A stretch of DNA of 45,594 nucleotides from JAIRTY01 sp050257395 (GCA_050257395.1 JBLMWU010000322.1:1-45594); one strand, 5' to 3'. Positions 23,181-31,471 are shown, counted from the first letter of the stretch. Notes: generated by a model not told the origin, from the letters alone. A program made the numbers and translations.

Positions 23181-24263
23181 ATGGGCCTGCTGACGATCGG
23201 GGCGTTCGCCGGGCTGTCCGGGCTGACCCCCAAGGCCCTGCGGCTGTACGACGACCTCGGGCTGCTGCCGCCCGCCTGGGTGGACCCGGAGTCCGGGTAC
23301 CGGTACTACGACCCGGCCCAGCTGGCGGAGGCCCGGATGGTGGCGTGGCTGCGCCGGCTCGGCATGCCGCTGGCCCGCATCCGGCAGCTCTGCGGGCTCA
23401 CCCCGGCCGCGGCGGCCGCCGGGGTCGCCGCGTACTGGGCCGGCTGCGAGGCGGACCACGCCGTTCGCCGTGACCTCGCCGCCGCCCTCATCAGCGAGCT
23501 GTCCGGGAAGGAGAGCGGCATGACCGCAGCAGGTGACCTGGAGATCCGCTACGCCGCCGGCACCGACGCCGGGCTGGTGCGGGCCCGCAACGAGGACGCC
23601 GCCTACGCCGGGCCGCGGCTGCTGGCCGTGGCCGACGGCTTCGGGGCCAGCGGCGGCGGCGACCTCGCCAGCGCCGCCGCGGTCAGCGCGCTCGCCGCGC
23701 TCGCGGAGGGCGGCGGCGAGACCGGCGACCCGGCGGCCGCCCTCCGCGACGCGGCCCGGCAGGCCAACGACGCGCTGCCGGCCCTGGTGGCGGCGGACCC
23801 GTCGGTGGCCGGGCTGGGGACCACCCTCACCGCCCTGCTGTGGTCCGGCGGCCAGCTCGGGGTGGTGCACATCGGTGACTCACGCGCCTACCTGCTGCGC
23901 GGCGGCGAGCTGTTCCAGATCACCCACGACCACAGCTACGTCCAGCGGCTGGTGGACGAGGGCCGCCTGGACCCCGCCGAGGCGGCGTCGCACCCCGACC
24001 GGATGCTGCTGCTGCAGGCGCTGGACGGCCAGGAGGGCAGGGTGCCGGACACCGCCCTGCGCCAGGCCCGCCCCGGCGACCGGTACCTGCTGTGCACCGA
24101 CGGCCTGAGCCGGGTGGTCCCGGACGACCAGATCCGCGGCACCCTGCGCGCCGCGGCCAGCCCGGACGAGGCGGTGGCCGCGCTGATCGGCCTGGCCAGG
24201 GCGGCCGGCGGCCCGGACAACATCGCCTGCGCGGTCGCCGACCTGCCCGGCGGGCCCGGCTGA
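23181..24263 (+). CDS. MerR-type DNA-binding domain fused to PP2C-type protein phosphatase
   Basis: A 360-aa fusion. Residues 1 to about 75 form a MerR winged helix (LTIGAFAGLSGLTPKALRLYDDLGLLPP, then GYRYYDPAQL), followed by a short helix. Residues 120-355 form a PP2C Ser/Thr phosphatase: RARNEDA, metal-site ADGFGASGGGDLAS, GLGTTLTALLW, HIGDSRAYLLRGG, LLCTDGLS and GGPDNIACAV. The two-residue GG after the first metal Asp is changed (DGFGAS). The ATG at 23181 has GGAGG upstream; an ATG at 23520, just before the phosphatase, could give a short form. It may link dephosphorylation to gene control. The reading frame is continuous, so this is a true fusion. Confidence 0.88.
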   Translation: MGLLTIGAFAGLSGLTPKALRLYDDLGLLPPAWVDPESGYRYYDPAQLAEARMVAWLRRLGMPLARIRQLCGLTPAAAAAGVAAYWAGCEADHAVRRDLAAALISELSGKESGMTAAGDLEIRYAAGTDAGLVRARNEDAAYAGPRLLAVADGFGASGGGDLASAAAVSALAALAEGGGETGDPAAALRDAARQANDALPALVAADPSVAGLGTTLTALLWSGGQLGVVHIGDSRAYLLRGGELFQITHDHSYVQRLVDEGRLDPAEAASHPDRMLLLQALDGQEGRVPDTALRQARPGDRYLLCTDGLSRVVPDDQIRGTLRAAASPDEAVAALIGLARAAGGPDNIACAVADLPGGPG

Positions 24264-24284
24264 GCGGCCCGGCGCCGCCCGGGA

Positions 24285-24290
24285 TAGCGT
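24285..24290 (+). promoter_or_regulatory. -10 box of a probable leaderless transcript
   Basis: TAGCGT, six bases (GAGCGG), then the GTG at 24297. There is no ribosome site before that GTG. Confidence 0.45.
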
Positions 24291-24296
24291 GAGCGG

Positions 24297-24953
24297 GTGG
24301 CCACCGGAACCGAGCACGTCAGCCCCCAGGTGCACGCCTACGTCCTCGCGCACACCACGCCGCCGGACCCGCTGCTGGCCGAGCTGATCACCGAGACCGC
24401 CCGCCGCTTCCCGGGGGACGTGACCCTGCAGATCGGGCCGGAGCAGGGCACCTTCATGACCATGCTGTCCACCCTGGTGGGCGCGCGGCAGGCGGTGGAG
24501 GTCGGCACGTTCACCGGCTACTCCTCCATCTGCCTGGCCCGCGGCCTCGCCCCCGGCGGCAAGCTGATCTGCTGCGACATCAGCGCCGAGTGGACGGCAC
24601 TGGCGGGCGAGTACTGGGACAAGGCGGGCCTGGCGGACCGGATCGAGCTGCGGCTCGGCCCCGCCATCGACTCGCTGCGCGCGCTGCCGCCGGAGGAGAC
24701 CCTCGACCTGGCGTTCATCGACGCGGACAAGACCGGCTACCGCGGCTACTGGGACGAGATCGTGCCGCGCCTGCGGCCCGGCGGCCTGGTGCTGGTGGAC
24801 AACACGCTGCTGCACGGCCGCATCTTCCACCGCGACCCGGACGCCAGCGCCCGCGCGATCGCGGAGTTCGGTGAGCACGCGATCGCCGACGGACGGGTGG
24901 AGCAGGTGATGCTGTCCATCGGGGACGGCCTGCTGCTCGCCCGCAAACGGTAA
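24297..24953 (+). CDS. Class I O-methyltransferase (caffeoyl-CoA/catechol type)
   Basis: A 218-aa SAM-dependent O-methyltransferase of the methyltransf_3 family, metal-dependent in characterised members. Key blocks are VEVGTFTGYSSICLARGL (SAM motif I, near residue 66), CCDISAEW, LDLAFIDADKTGYRGYWD (metal and SAM site, near 140) and GGLVLVDNTLLHG. Natural substrates of relatives are catechols and other vicinal hydroxyls. It starts at the GTG at 24297, apparently leaderless. The aldo-keto reductase follows 13 bases later, so the two are probably cotranscribed. Confidence 0.92.
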   Translation: MATGTEHVSPQVHAYVLAHTTPPDPLLAELITETARRFPGDVTLQIGPEQGTFMTMLSTLVGARQAVEVGTFTGYSSICLARGLAPGGKLICCDISAEWTALAGEYWDKAGLADRIELRLGPAIDSLRALPPEETLDLAFIDADKTGYRGYWDEIVPRLRPGGLVLVDNTLLHGRIFHRDPDASARAIAEFGEHAIADGRVEQVMLSIGDGLLLARKR

Positions 24954-24966
24954 GGGGGACCAGCCA

Positions 24967-25941
24967 GTGCAGACCGTCCGCCTCGGCTCCCAGGGCCTGG
25001 TGACCTCGCGGCAGGGCCTGGGCTGCATGGGCATGTCGGAGTTCTACGGCCCCGGCGATGACGCCGAGTCCACCGCCACCATCCACCGCGCGCTGGACCT
25101 CGGGGTCACGCTGCTGGACACCGCCGACATCTACGGCCCGCACACCAACGAGGAACTCGTCGGCCGGGCCATCGCCGGCCGCCGGGACGAGGTGGTGCTG
25201 GCCACCAAGTTCGGCATCGTGCGCGACCCGGTGGACCCGTCCTACCGCGGCCAGGACGGCACGCCGGGCTATGCCCGGCGTGCCTGTGAAGCGTCGCTGA
25301 GGCGGCTCGGCACCGATCACATCGACTTGTACTACCTGCACCGGGTCGACCCGCGCACGCCCATCGAGGACACCGTGGGCGGCATGGCGGAACTGGCCGC
25401 TGCAGGCAAGGTCCGCTACCTCGGGCTGTCGGAGGCCAGCGCGGAGACGATCCGCCGCGCCCACGCCGTGCACCCCATCACGGCCGTGCAGACCGAGTAC
25501 TCGCTGTGGGCCCGCCAGGTGGAGAGCACCGTCCTGCCCGCCCTGCGGGAGCTCGGCATCGGCCTGGTCCCCTACAGCCCGCTCGGCCGCGGCTTCCTCA
25601 CCGGCACGGTGCGGTCCGCCGGCCAGCTCCCGGCCGGCGACTTCCGCCGTACCCAGCCCCGGTTCGCCGCGGAGAACCTCGAGCACAACCTGCAGATCCT
25701 GGCGGCCGCCGAGCGGGTCGCGGCGCGCCACGGCGCCACCCCGGCCCAGGTGGCACTGGCCTGGGTGCACGCCCAGGGCGAGGACCTGGTGCCGATACCC
25801 GGCACGAAGCGGCGCACCTGGCTGGAGCAGAACGTCGCCGCCCTGGATCTCAGCCTGACCGCGGGTGACCTCACGGAACTGGCCGCCGCCGGCCAAGCCC
25901 GCGGGGACCGCTACCCCGACATGTCCGCCATCCAGGAATGA
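24967..25941 (+). CDS. Aldo-keto reductase (AKR13-like)
   Basis: A 324-aa NADPH-dependent carbonyl reductase. The catalytic tetrad is D51, Y56, K81 and H125 (LDTADIYG, ATKFG, YYLHRVDP). LGCMGMSEFYG at the N-terminus and IPGTKRRTWLEQN near the end are typical of the AKR13 / YakC group. The GTG at 24967 has GGGGGA seven bases upstream. It is likely in one transcript with the O-methyltransferase. The substrate is unknown. Confidence 0.93.
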   Translation: MQTVRLGSQGLVTSRQGLGCMGMSEFYGPGDDAESTATIHRALDLGVTLLDTADIYGPHTNEELVGRAIAGRRDEVVLATKFGIVRDPVDPSYRGQDGTPGYARRACEASLRRLGTDHIDLYYLHRVDPRTPIEDTVGGMAELAAAGKVRYLGLSEASAETIRRAHAVHPITAVQTEYSLWARQVESTVLPALRELGIGLVPYSPLGRGFLTGTVRSAGQLPAGDFRRTQPRFAAENLEHNLQILAAAERVAARHGATPAQVALAWVHAQGEDLVPIPGTKRRTWLEQNVAALDLSLTAGDLTELAAAGQARGDRYPDMSAIQE

Positions 25942-26061
25942 GCGGCCGGGCCCGGCCCGGCAAAGCGACGGCCACAACTTCGTGATCAGGACCCAGCTTT
26001 CCGGCGGCCTCCGCAAGAATGGCCCTGCTCGCATCAGGCTGCGTCAGGAAGGTCGCGATCC

Positions 26062-26829
26062 ATGGGCGCCCCCACCGATCCGGTGTACCTCCGGGTACTG
26101 GAGGACCTGCGGGCGCAGATCCGCGAGGGTGTGCTGGCGCCCGGCGCCCGGGTGCCGTCCCGCAACGGCATCATCACCCGGTACGGGGTCGGGGAGACGG
26201 CCGCCAAGCACGCCCTGCAGGTGCTGGCCACCGAGGGGCTCATCGAGGCCAGGGCCGGGTCCGGGTCCTACGTGCGGGCCGTGCCCGCCGCCAGCTGCCT
26301 GGAGCACGACCGCCTGCACTTCCCCGGCTCCCCGTTCGGACTCGCGGATCCCGGCGACGGCAACGGGGCCAGCCAGCCGCGGCGGCTGTCCTGGGAGCAC
26401 CAGACCGGGCGGGCGGCCCCGCCGCCGCGGATCGCCCGGCGGCTCGGGCTGGCCGACGGCGAGCCGGTGACCGTCACCCGTTACCTGCTCACCAGCGACG
26501 GCTCCCCGGTCCAGCTGGCCGTCAGCTACGAGCCGGCCGCGCTGACCGACGGCACCCCGGTCGCGTTCCCCGAGCAGGGCCCGCTGGCGGGCCGCGGGGT
26601 GACCGAGCGGATGGCCGCCATCGGCGTCACGGTCGACCAGGTGGTGGAAGAGATCTCGGTGCGGCCGTCGCTGACCGCCGAGGCCACGGATCTGGGCATC
26701 CCGGCCGGCACCCCGGTGCTGGTGGCCGAGCGGGCCCACAGCGCGGGCGGCCGGGCCGTGGAGGCCGGGGAGATCATCGTGCCGGCGGACCGGTTCCGGC
26801 TGCGCTACCGCTTCCCGCTGCCGCGGTGA
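26062..26829 (+). CDS. GntR/HutC-family transcriptional regulator
   Basis: A 255-aa regulator. The N-terminal winged helix (residues 5-70) reads LRAQIREGVLAPGARVPSRNGIITRYGV, then ETAAKHALQVLATEGLIEARAGSGSYV. A UTRA effector domain follows (about 105-250: RRLGLADGEPVTVTRYLLTSDGSPVQLAVSYEPAAL). HutC-type members sense small metabolites. The ATG at 26062 has AGGAAGG upstream. It overlaps the next gene by four bases. The divergent region at 27507-27612 holds a dyad that could be its site. Confidence 0.92.
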   Translation: MGAPTDPVYLRVLEDLRAQIREGVLAPGARVPSRNGIITRYGVGETAAKHALQVLATEGLIEARAGSGSYVRAVPAASCLEHDRLHFPGSPFGLADPGDGNGASQPRRLSWEHQTGRAAPPPRIARRLGLADGEPVTVTRYLLTSDGSPVQLAVSYEPAALTDGTPVAFPEQGPLAGRGVTERMAAIGVTVDQVVEEISVRPSLTAEATDLGIPAGTPVLVAERAHSAGGRAVEAGEIIVPADRFRLRYRFPLPR

Positions 26830-27320
26830 TCCGCCCCGCGCGGCCCGCTGACGTCCCGGCGATCCACCAGATGATGCTCGAGCTCGCCGAGTACGAGCGC
26901 GCCCGGCACGAGGTCACCGCGACCGCCGCCGACCTGCGGCGGGCCCTGTTCGGCCCGCGGCCGGCGCTGTTCGCGCACGTGGCCGGCGAGGACGGGCAGC
27001 TGGCAGGCTTCGCCGTGTGGTTCCTGAACTACTCCACCTGGACCGGCAGGCACGGCATCTACCTGGAGGACCTGTACGTCCGGCCGCAGTCGCGCGGCGC
27101 CGGCCACGGCCGCGCGCTGCTCGCCGAGCTGGCCCGGATCTGCGTGGCCCGCGGCTACCCCCGGCTGGAGTGGTGGGTGCTGGACTGGAACACCCCGGCC
27201 CGCGGCTTCTACGAGTCACTGGGCGCCGCGGCCATGGACGAGTGGACCGTGCACCGGCTGACCGGCCCCGCGCTGGCGGCCCTGGCCGGCCAGCCGCCGC
27301 CGGTCAGGCCGCCAGGATGA
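26826..27320 (+). CDS. GNAT-family N-acetyltransferase
   Basis: A 164-aa acetyltransferase similar to the diamine (SSAT-like) acetyltransferases. It begins IRPARPADVPAIHQMMLELAEYE and has FLNYSTWTGRHGIYLEDLYV, the acetyl-CoA loop RGAGHGRALL near residue 93, and LEWWVLDWNTPARGFYESLGA. The GTG at 26826 overlaps the GntR stop (GTGA), so the two are cotranslated. The acceptor may be a small amine such as a polyamine or thialysine-like compound; this is inferred from the resemblance only. Confidence 0.88.
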   Translation: MIRPARPADVPAIHQMMLELAEYERARHEVTATAADLRRALFGPRPALFAHVAGEDGQLAGFAVWFLNYSTWTGRHGIYLEDLYVRPQSRGAGHGRALLAELARICVARGYPRLEWWVLDWNTPARGFYESLGAAAMDEWTVHRLTGPALAALAGQPPPVRPPG

Positions 27321-27506
27321 GCTTGCCCACCGCGGCGCGCCGCTCGAACACCCGGCGTCCCCGATCCGGTTCCGCACATCGGTGAAGCTGACCCCGGCGA
27401 ACCGGACGGTGATCGACACCTCGCCCGGGCCGGGCTCGGGCTCCGGGAGATCCGCCAGGGTCAGCACCTCCGGCCCGCCGTACCGGGAGACCAGCACCGC
27501 CCGCAT
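27304..27506 (-). pseudogene. Remnant of a zinc-type quinone oxidoreductase with internal deletion
   Basis: An ATG at 27506, with GGAG seven bases upstream, begins a textbook N-terminus (MRAVLVSRYGGPEVLTL, then SFTDVRNRIGDAG). About 45 residues in, the frame breaks. In another frame the last 16 residues of such a protein, VFERRAAVGKLILAA, run to a stop at 27304. Roughly 270 internal codons are missing, and the total of 203 bases is not a multiple of three. It overlaps the end of the GNAT gene by 17 bases. This looks like a recent internal deletion of an intact gene. Confidence 0.75.
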
Positions 27507-27575
27507 GGCACGCTCCTCTCCCCCGGCGATCCGCCGGTTTTGCCTTCGGATGGCTTGTCCTGCCCCCCGGCCACC

Positions 27576-27589
27576 TGCAATGGTTTGCA
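27576..27589. promoter_or_regulatory. TGCAA-TGGT-TTGCA operator-like dyad
   Basis: A perfect 14-bp inverted repeat between the broken oxidoreductase gene and the flavoprotein gene, 24 bases before the latter's ATG. The size suits a GntR or TetR dimer. The GntR gene at 26062 is the nearest regulator. The pairing is inferred. Confidence 0.4.
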
Positions 27590-27612
27590 TTATCGCGGAA
27601 ACGAGGTGATCC

Positions 27613-29211
27613 ATGACCGCCAGCGCGGACATCGTGGTGGCCGGCGCCGGGCACAACAGCCTGATCACGGCGTGCTATCTGGCCAAGGCCGGGTACCGCT
27701 GCCTGGTCCTGGACGCCCGGCACATCCCCGGCGGCGGCGCCGCCACCGAGGAACTGGTGCTGCCCGGGTTCGGCATCGACACCTGCGCCACCGGGCACAC
27801 GATGATCCGGGTCAACCCGGTGCTGGCCCAGGACGAGCTGGGGCTGATCGCCGGCTACGGCCTGCGCTACGTGGAGCCGGACCCGGTCGAGCAGGTGGCG
27901 TTCCCCGACGGCGAGCAGTTCACCATGTGGCTGGACCGCGAGCGCACCATCGGGGAGGTGGCCCGCTTCTCCGCCGCGGACGCCGCCGCCTACCGCCGCC
28001 TGCTGGATGAGTATGACGAGGTCAAAGGCATCTTCAGCCGGTCGCAGTTCACCCCGGTGGGGTTCGGGCCGTCGCTGGACGAGCTGCTGGCGCAGCACCC
28101 GCGGGGCCGGATCTGGGCCCGCCGCCGCCAGCTGTCGGCGGTCGAGGTGGTCCAGCACGAGTTCACCAGCCGGCACGTGCAGGCGTTCCTGCTGTGGATG
28201 GCCTTCCAGGTGTTCCAGCCGCTGGACGTGCCGGGCACCGGCGTGCTGCCCTACCAGCAGACGTTCGGCCGCCAGCAGCGCAGCTGGTCCATCCCGGTGG
28301 GCGGCTCGGGGCAGCTCACCGCCGCGCTGACCGGCTACCTGGCCGACCACGGCGGCACCGTGCTGTGCGACCGGCGGGTGCGGCGGCTGCTGCTGGAAGA
28401 CGGCCGCTGCGTGGGGGTGGAGACCGACGGCGGCGAGCAGTACCGGGCCGGCGTGGCCGTGGTGTCCACCATCCACGCCACCCACCTGCGGGACATGGCC
28501 CCGGCGGAGGCGTGGCCGGAGGAGTTCCACTACGGCATCGACACCTACGACGTGGGCGTGCCGGGCTTCGCCACCTACTACTGCACCACCGCCGCCCCGG
28601 AGTTCGCGTCCCCGCACGGCCCGCGCAGCGCGGTGTCGGCCGGGCTGGCGGGCTGGCCCGAGGACGTGATCCAGATGGGGGCGGACCTGCGGGCCAGGCG
28701 GTTCCTCAGCGACCCGGCCTGGATGCTGGTCGCCACCCCGACCCTGGCGGACCCGGGCCGCGCCCCGGCCGGGCAGCACACGGTCAAGATCCTCACCCCG
28801 CAGACCTACCAGCTGGCCGCGGGCAGCTGGGACACGGTCAAGGAGGAGCACGCCCGGCACCTGCTGCAGACGCTGCGCCGGCACGTGCCCAACCTCACCG
28901 ACGACGTCATCCTCGGCCAGCTGACCAAGTCCCCGGCCGACATCGAGCAGCTCAACCCGCACATGGTGCACGGCGCCTTCCACGGCGGCAACCGGGGCCC
29001 GGCGTTCAGCGGCCCGCTGCGCCCGGCGCCGGGCTGGGCCTCGCACCGGATGCCCATCCCCGGCCTGTACCAGACCGGGGGCAGCACGCACCCGGGCGGC
29101 TCCATCACCGGCGCCCCCGGCCGGAACGCCGCCATCGTGCTGCTCACCGACCTCGGCCACGACCCGGCCGCGGTCATGTCCCGGCCCGCCAGGGAGACTG
29201 CCAGTGCCTGA
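27613..29211 (+). CDS. Phytoene-desaturase-like FAD oxidoreductase (PYROXD2 type)
   Basis: A 532-aa NAD(P)/FAD-dependent oxidoreductase. The dinucleotide loop VVAGAGHNSLITACYLAKAG is at residues 8-27, and the C-terminal FAD-contacting part reads GLYQTGGSTHPGGSITGAPGRNAA near 480. The family includes carotenoid desaturases and the mammalian PYROXD2 group, but no carotenoid genes are nearby. The ATG at 27613 has GAGGTGAT upstream. It overlaps the alpha/beta hydrolase gene by eight bases, so they act together, probably as oxidation followed by C-C or C-O bond hydrolysis of an unknown substrate. Confidence 0.85.
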   Translation: MTASADIVVAGAGHNSLITACYLAKAGYRCLVLDARHIPGGGAATEELVLPGFGIDTCATGHTMIRVNPVLAQDELGLIAGYGLRYVEPDPVEQVAFPDGEQFTMWLDRERTIGEVARFSAADAAAYRRLLDEYDEVKGIFSRSQFTPVGFGPSLDELLAQHPRGRIWARRRQLSAVEVVQHEFTSRHVQAFLLWMAFQVFQPLDVPGTGVLPYQQTFGRQQRSWSIPVGGSGQLTAALTGYLADHGGTVLCDRRVRRLLLEDGRCVGVETDGGEQYRAGVAVVSTIHATHLRDMAPAEAWPEEFHYGIDTYDVGVPGFATYYCTTAAPEFASPHGPRSAVSAGLAGWPEDVIQMGADLRARRFLSDPAWMLVATPTLADPGRAPAGQHTVKILTPQTYQLAAGSWDTVKEEHARHLLQTLRRHVPNLTDDVILGQLTKSPADIEQLNPHMVHGAFHGGNRGPAFSGPLRPAPGWASHRMPIPGLYQTGGSTHPGGSITGAPGRNAAIVLLTDLGHDPAAVMSRPARETASA

Positions 29212-30268
29212 CAGCCAGGTCTCCTCCGCCATCGCCCACTGGGGGCCGCGGTTCACCGCCCAGGGCGTCGACCCGGCGGACTTCACCCGGGTCACGGGCG
29301 GGGTGGAGCGGTGGCAGGACTGGCTGGCGGCCTGGCGGGCCAACGGCGACCTGCACGCCGGGCTTGCCCGGGACGCCGCGGACCGCGGCTGGCTGCGCAC
29401 CGCGGGTGAGGCCTGGGTCCGGGCGGCCCTCAGCTACCACTTCGGCAAGTTCGTCTGGATGCTCGACATGGCCGCCCACGACGCCGCGGCCGGGCAGGCG
29501 GTGGCCGCCATGGCGCAGGCGCACCGGCTGCTCGACGCCACCGCGGAGCGGATCGAGATCGGCTTCGGCGGCGCCGCCATGGTGGGCAACCTGCGCCGGC
29601 CACCCGGGGCGGCGCGGCCCCCGCTGGTGCTGCTGATCGCCGGGCTGGACTCCACCAAGGAGGAGTTCTTCGCCGTGGAGAACATCCTGCTCGCCCGCGG
29701 CCTGGCCACCTTCTCGCTGGACGGCCCGGGTCAGGGTGAGACCGCGCGGGCGCTGAAGATCCGGCCCGACTTCGAGGCGCCGGTGGCGGCCGTGCTCGAC
29801 GTGCTGTGCGCCCGCGGCGACCTGGACGGCAGCCGGGTGGGCCTGCTCGGGGTGAGCCTCGGCGGGTACTACGGCGCCCGCGCGGCCGCGTTCGAGCCGC
29901 GGATCCGGGCGGCCGTGGTCTCCGGCGGCTGCTACGACTACGGCGAGCTGATCCGTGAGCGGCCGCCGCACAGCCTCGCCACCTTCCGCTACGGCTGCGG
30001 GGCGGCGACCGCTGAGGAGGCGTACGCGTTCGCCGGGCGGATGACCCTGGCGGGCGTGGCCGGGCGGATCCGCCAGCCGATGGTGGTGGTCTTCGGCAAG
30101 CGCGACCGGCTGGTTCCCTGGCAGCACGCGGCCCGGCTCGCGCAGGAGGCGCCCGCGGCGGAGCTGTGGCTGTTCGAGGAGGGCAACCACGTCTGCATGA
30201 ACCTGACCTACCGGTGGCGCCCGCAGGCCGCCGACTGGCTGGCCGGCCAGCTGGCCGCCGCCAGCTAG
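29204..30268 (+). CDS. Alpha/beta hydrolase, 2,6-dihydropseudooxynicotine-hydrolase-like
   Basis: A 354-aa hydrolase with a helical N-terminal cap (residues 1-120) before the alpha/beta core, the layout of the DHPON-hydrolase / FrsA-like group. The nucleophile is S218 in GVSLGG, the acid is the Asp in FGKRDRLVP near 301, and the base is the His in EGNHVC near 327. SLDGPGQGE is another family mark. Characterised relatives cleave carbon-carbon bonds next to carbonyls. The GTG at 29204 has GGGAG upstream. A second, diverged copy lies at 34097-35155 within another catabolic cluster. Confidence 0.87.
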   Translation: MPDSQVSSAIAHWGPRFTAQGVDPADFTRVTGGVERWQDWLAAWRANGDLHAGLARDAADRGWLRTAGEAWVRAALSYHFGKFVWMLDMAAHDAAAGQAVAAMAQAHRLLDATAERIEIGFGGAAMVGNLRRPPGAARPPLVLLIAGLDSTKEEFFAVENILLARGLATFSLDGPGQGETARALKIRPDFEAPVAAVLDVLCARGDLDGSRVGLLGVSLGGYYGARAAAFEPRIRAAVVSGGCYDYGELIRERPPHSLATFRYGCGAATAEEAYAFAGRMTLAGVAGRIRQPMVVVFGKRDRLVPWQHAARLAQEAPAAELWLFEEGNHVCMNLTYRWRPQAADWLAGQLAAAS

Positions 30269-30270
30269 AC

Positions 30271-30302
30271 ACCTAGGCTATCTATGCCTAGGATTTCTAG
30301 GT
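30271..30302. promoter_or_regulatory. PadR operator region
   Basis: CCTAGGC (30272-30278), seven bases, GCCTAGG (30286-30292) is a perfect 21-bp dyad. An outer pair ACCTAG (30271-30276) and CTAGGT (30297-30302) ends at the padR start codon. TAGGAT (30289-30294) is a plausible -10. PadR repressors commonly control their own promoters, so this is very likely the autoregulatory site. Confidence 0.65.
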
Positions 30303-30626
30303 ATGAACCGCGAACGGGCCAAGGGACATCTGGATCTCCTGCTGCTGTCGGTGCTCGCGGCCGGCCCGGCGCACGGCTACGCGATCATCTCGGCCCTGCG
30401 TGAGCGCAGCGAGGGCAGCTTCGACCTGCCGGAGGGGACGGTCTACCCGGCGCTGCACCGGCTCGAGGACGACGGGCTGCTGCACAGCTCCTGGGCGGCC
30501 GCGGACGGGCGGCGCCGGCGCGTCTACGCGCTGACAGACAGGGGCGCCGAGGCACTGGCCGCCCAGCAGACCGAGTGGCGCCGCTTCGCCCGCGGCGTGC
30601 ACGCCGTGCTGGGGTGGCAGGCATGA
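30303..30626 (+). CDS. PadR-family transcriptional regulator
   Basis: A 107-aa short PadR repressor of the subfamily without a long C-terminal domain. The winged helix reads LDLLLLSVLAAGPAHGYAIISALRE, then LPEGTVYPALHRLEDDGLLHSSW and RRRVYALTDRGAEAL. It probably represses itself and the membrane protein gene that overlaps its stop (ATGA). The upstream dyad at 30271-30302 fits. The effector is unknown. Confidence 0.93.
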   Translation: MNRERAKGHLDLLLLSVLAAGPAHGYAIISALRERSEGSFDLPEGTVYPALHRLEDDGLLHSSWAAADGRRRRVYALTDRGAEALAAQQTEWRRFARGVHAVLGWQA

Positions 30627-31471
30627 GGCGCGGCATGGGCGACGGGCGGGACACCGACAGGAGGCGGGACATGAACGCGGGGCGGGACATGAGCGCGGGG
30701 CAGGACGAGGGCGGGGAAAGGCTGATCGAGGAGTACCTGGACCTGCTCTACGCGGAGCTGCGCACCTCGCCGCCCGAGGCCCGCCGCATCCTCGCCGAGG
30801 CCGAGGACCACCTGCGGGAGGGCATGGCCGAGGGGCTGGCCGCCGGGATGACCGGGCGCGAGGCCGCCGGGCACGCCATCTCCAGCTTCGGCTCGGTGCG
30901 GGCGGTGGTGCGCGCCCACGAGCGGCGCCGGCGGCCAGCGGTGACCCTGCTCGCCAGCCTGGCGGCGGCGGCCTGGCAGCTGGCCGCCACCGGGCTGCTG
31001 GCGGTCGGCGCGAGCGGCCTGGTGGCGGCGGTGATGAACCGCACGCTCGGCAGCGGGTTCGTGGGCGGCGCGCCGTCCGCCGCCGGCCTGCCCGCCGCCG
31101 CCTGCCGCTACTACCTCGCGAACTGGCCCGGGGCCCATACCTGCGGGCAGGCCTGGATGCTGGAGACCGCCAGCGACGCGGTCACCCTGCGGGTGCTGGC
31201 CGGGCTGGCCGGCCTGGTCATGCTGGCCGGCTACCTGGCGGCCCGCCGCCGGGCGCCGCGCGTGCTGCCGGACGGCGTCGTGCCGGCGGTGGCGGTGACG
31301 CTGTTCGGCACCGCGGGCGCGGCCCTGGCCTGGCTGTCGGCGGCCGGCCCGGTCGCGGGCGGGCACGGCGGCCCGGGCAGCTACCTCAGCGGCGCCATCG
31401 CCGCGCTGGCGGTGGCCGCCGGGTTCGCCCTGCCGCTGCGCCGGTCGCTGCTGCGGCACGCCCGCGGCTGA
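30623..31471 (+). CDS. Permease-prefix-domain membrane protein
   Basis: A 282-aa protein. Residues 1-35 are a charged, repetitive Asp/Arg/Gly tail. Residues 35-100 (IEEYLDLLYAELRTSPPEARRILAEAEDHLREG, then GREAAGHAISSFGSVRAVVRA) match the permease prefix / DUF1700-like helical domain. Hydrophobic segments lie near 112-140, 190-212, 225-245 and 255-275. Such genes are often paired with PadR regulators, as here with a 4-base overlap. There is no ATPase or permease core, so it may be an accessory or stress-response membrane protein. Confidence 0.82.
   Translation: MRRGMGDGRDTDRRRDMNAGRDMSAGQDEGGERLIEEYLDLLYAELRTSPPEARRILAEAEDHLREGMAEGLAAGMTGREAAGHAISSFGSVRAVVRAHERRRRPAVTLLASLAAAAWQLAATGLLAVGASGLVAAVMNRTLGSGFVGGAPSAAGLPAAACRYYLANWPGAHTCGQAWMLETASDAVTLRVLAGLAGLVMLAGYLAARRRAPRVLPDGVVPAVAVTLFGTAGAALAWLSAAGPVAGGHGGPGSYLSGAIAALAVAAGFALPLRRSLLRHARG

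Noticed and set aside
26019..27320. 433-codon plus-strand frame ending in the GNAT protein
   Set aside because: The first two thirds is a shadow of the GntR gene; the acetyltransferase starts at the GTG at 26826.
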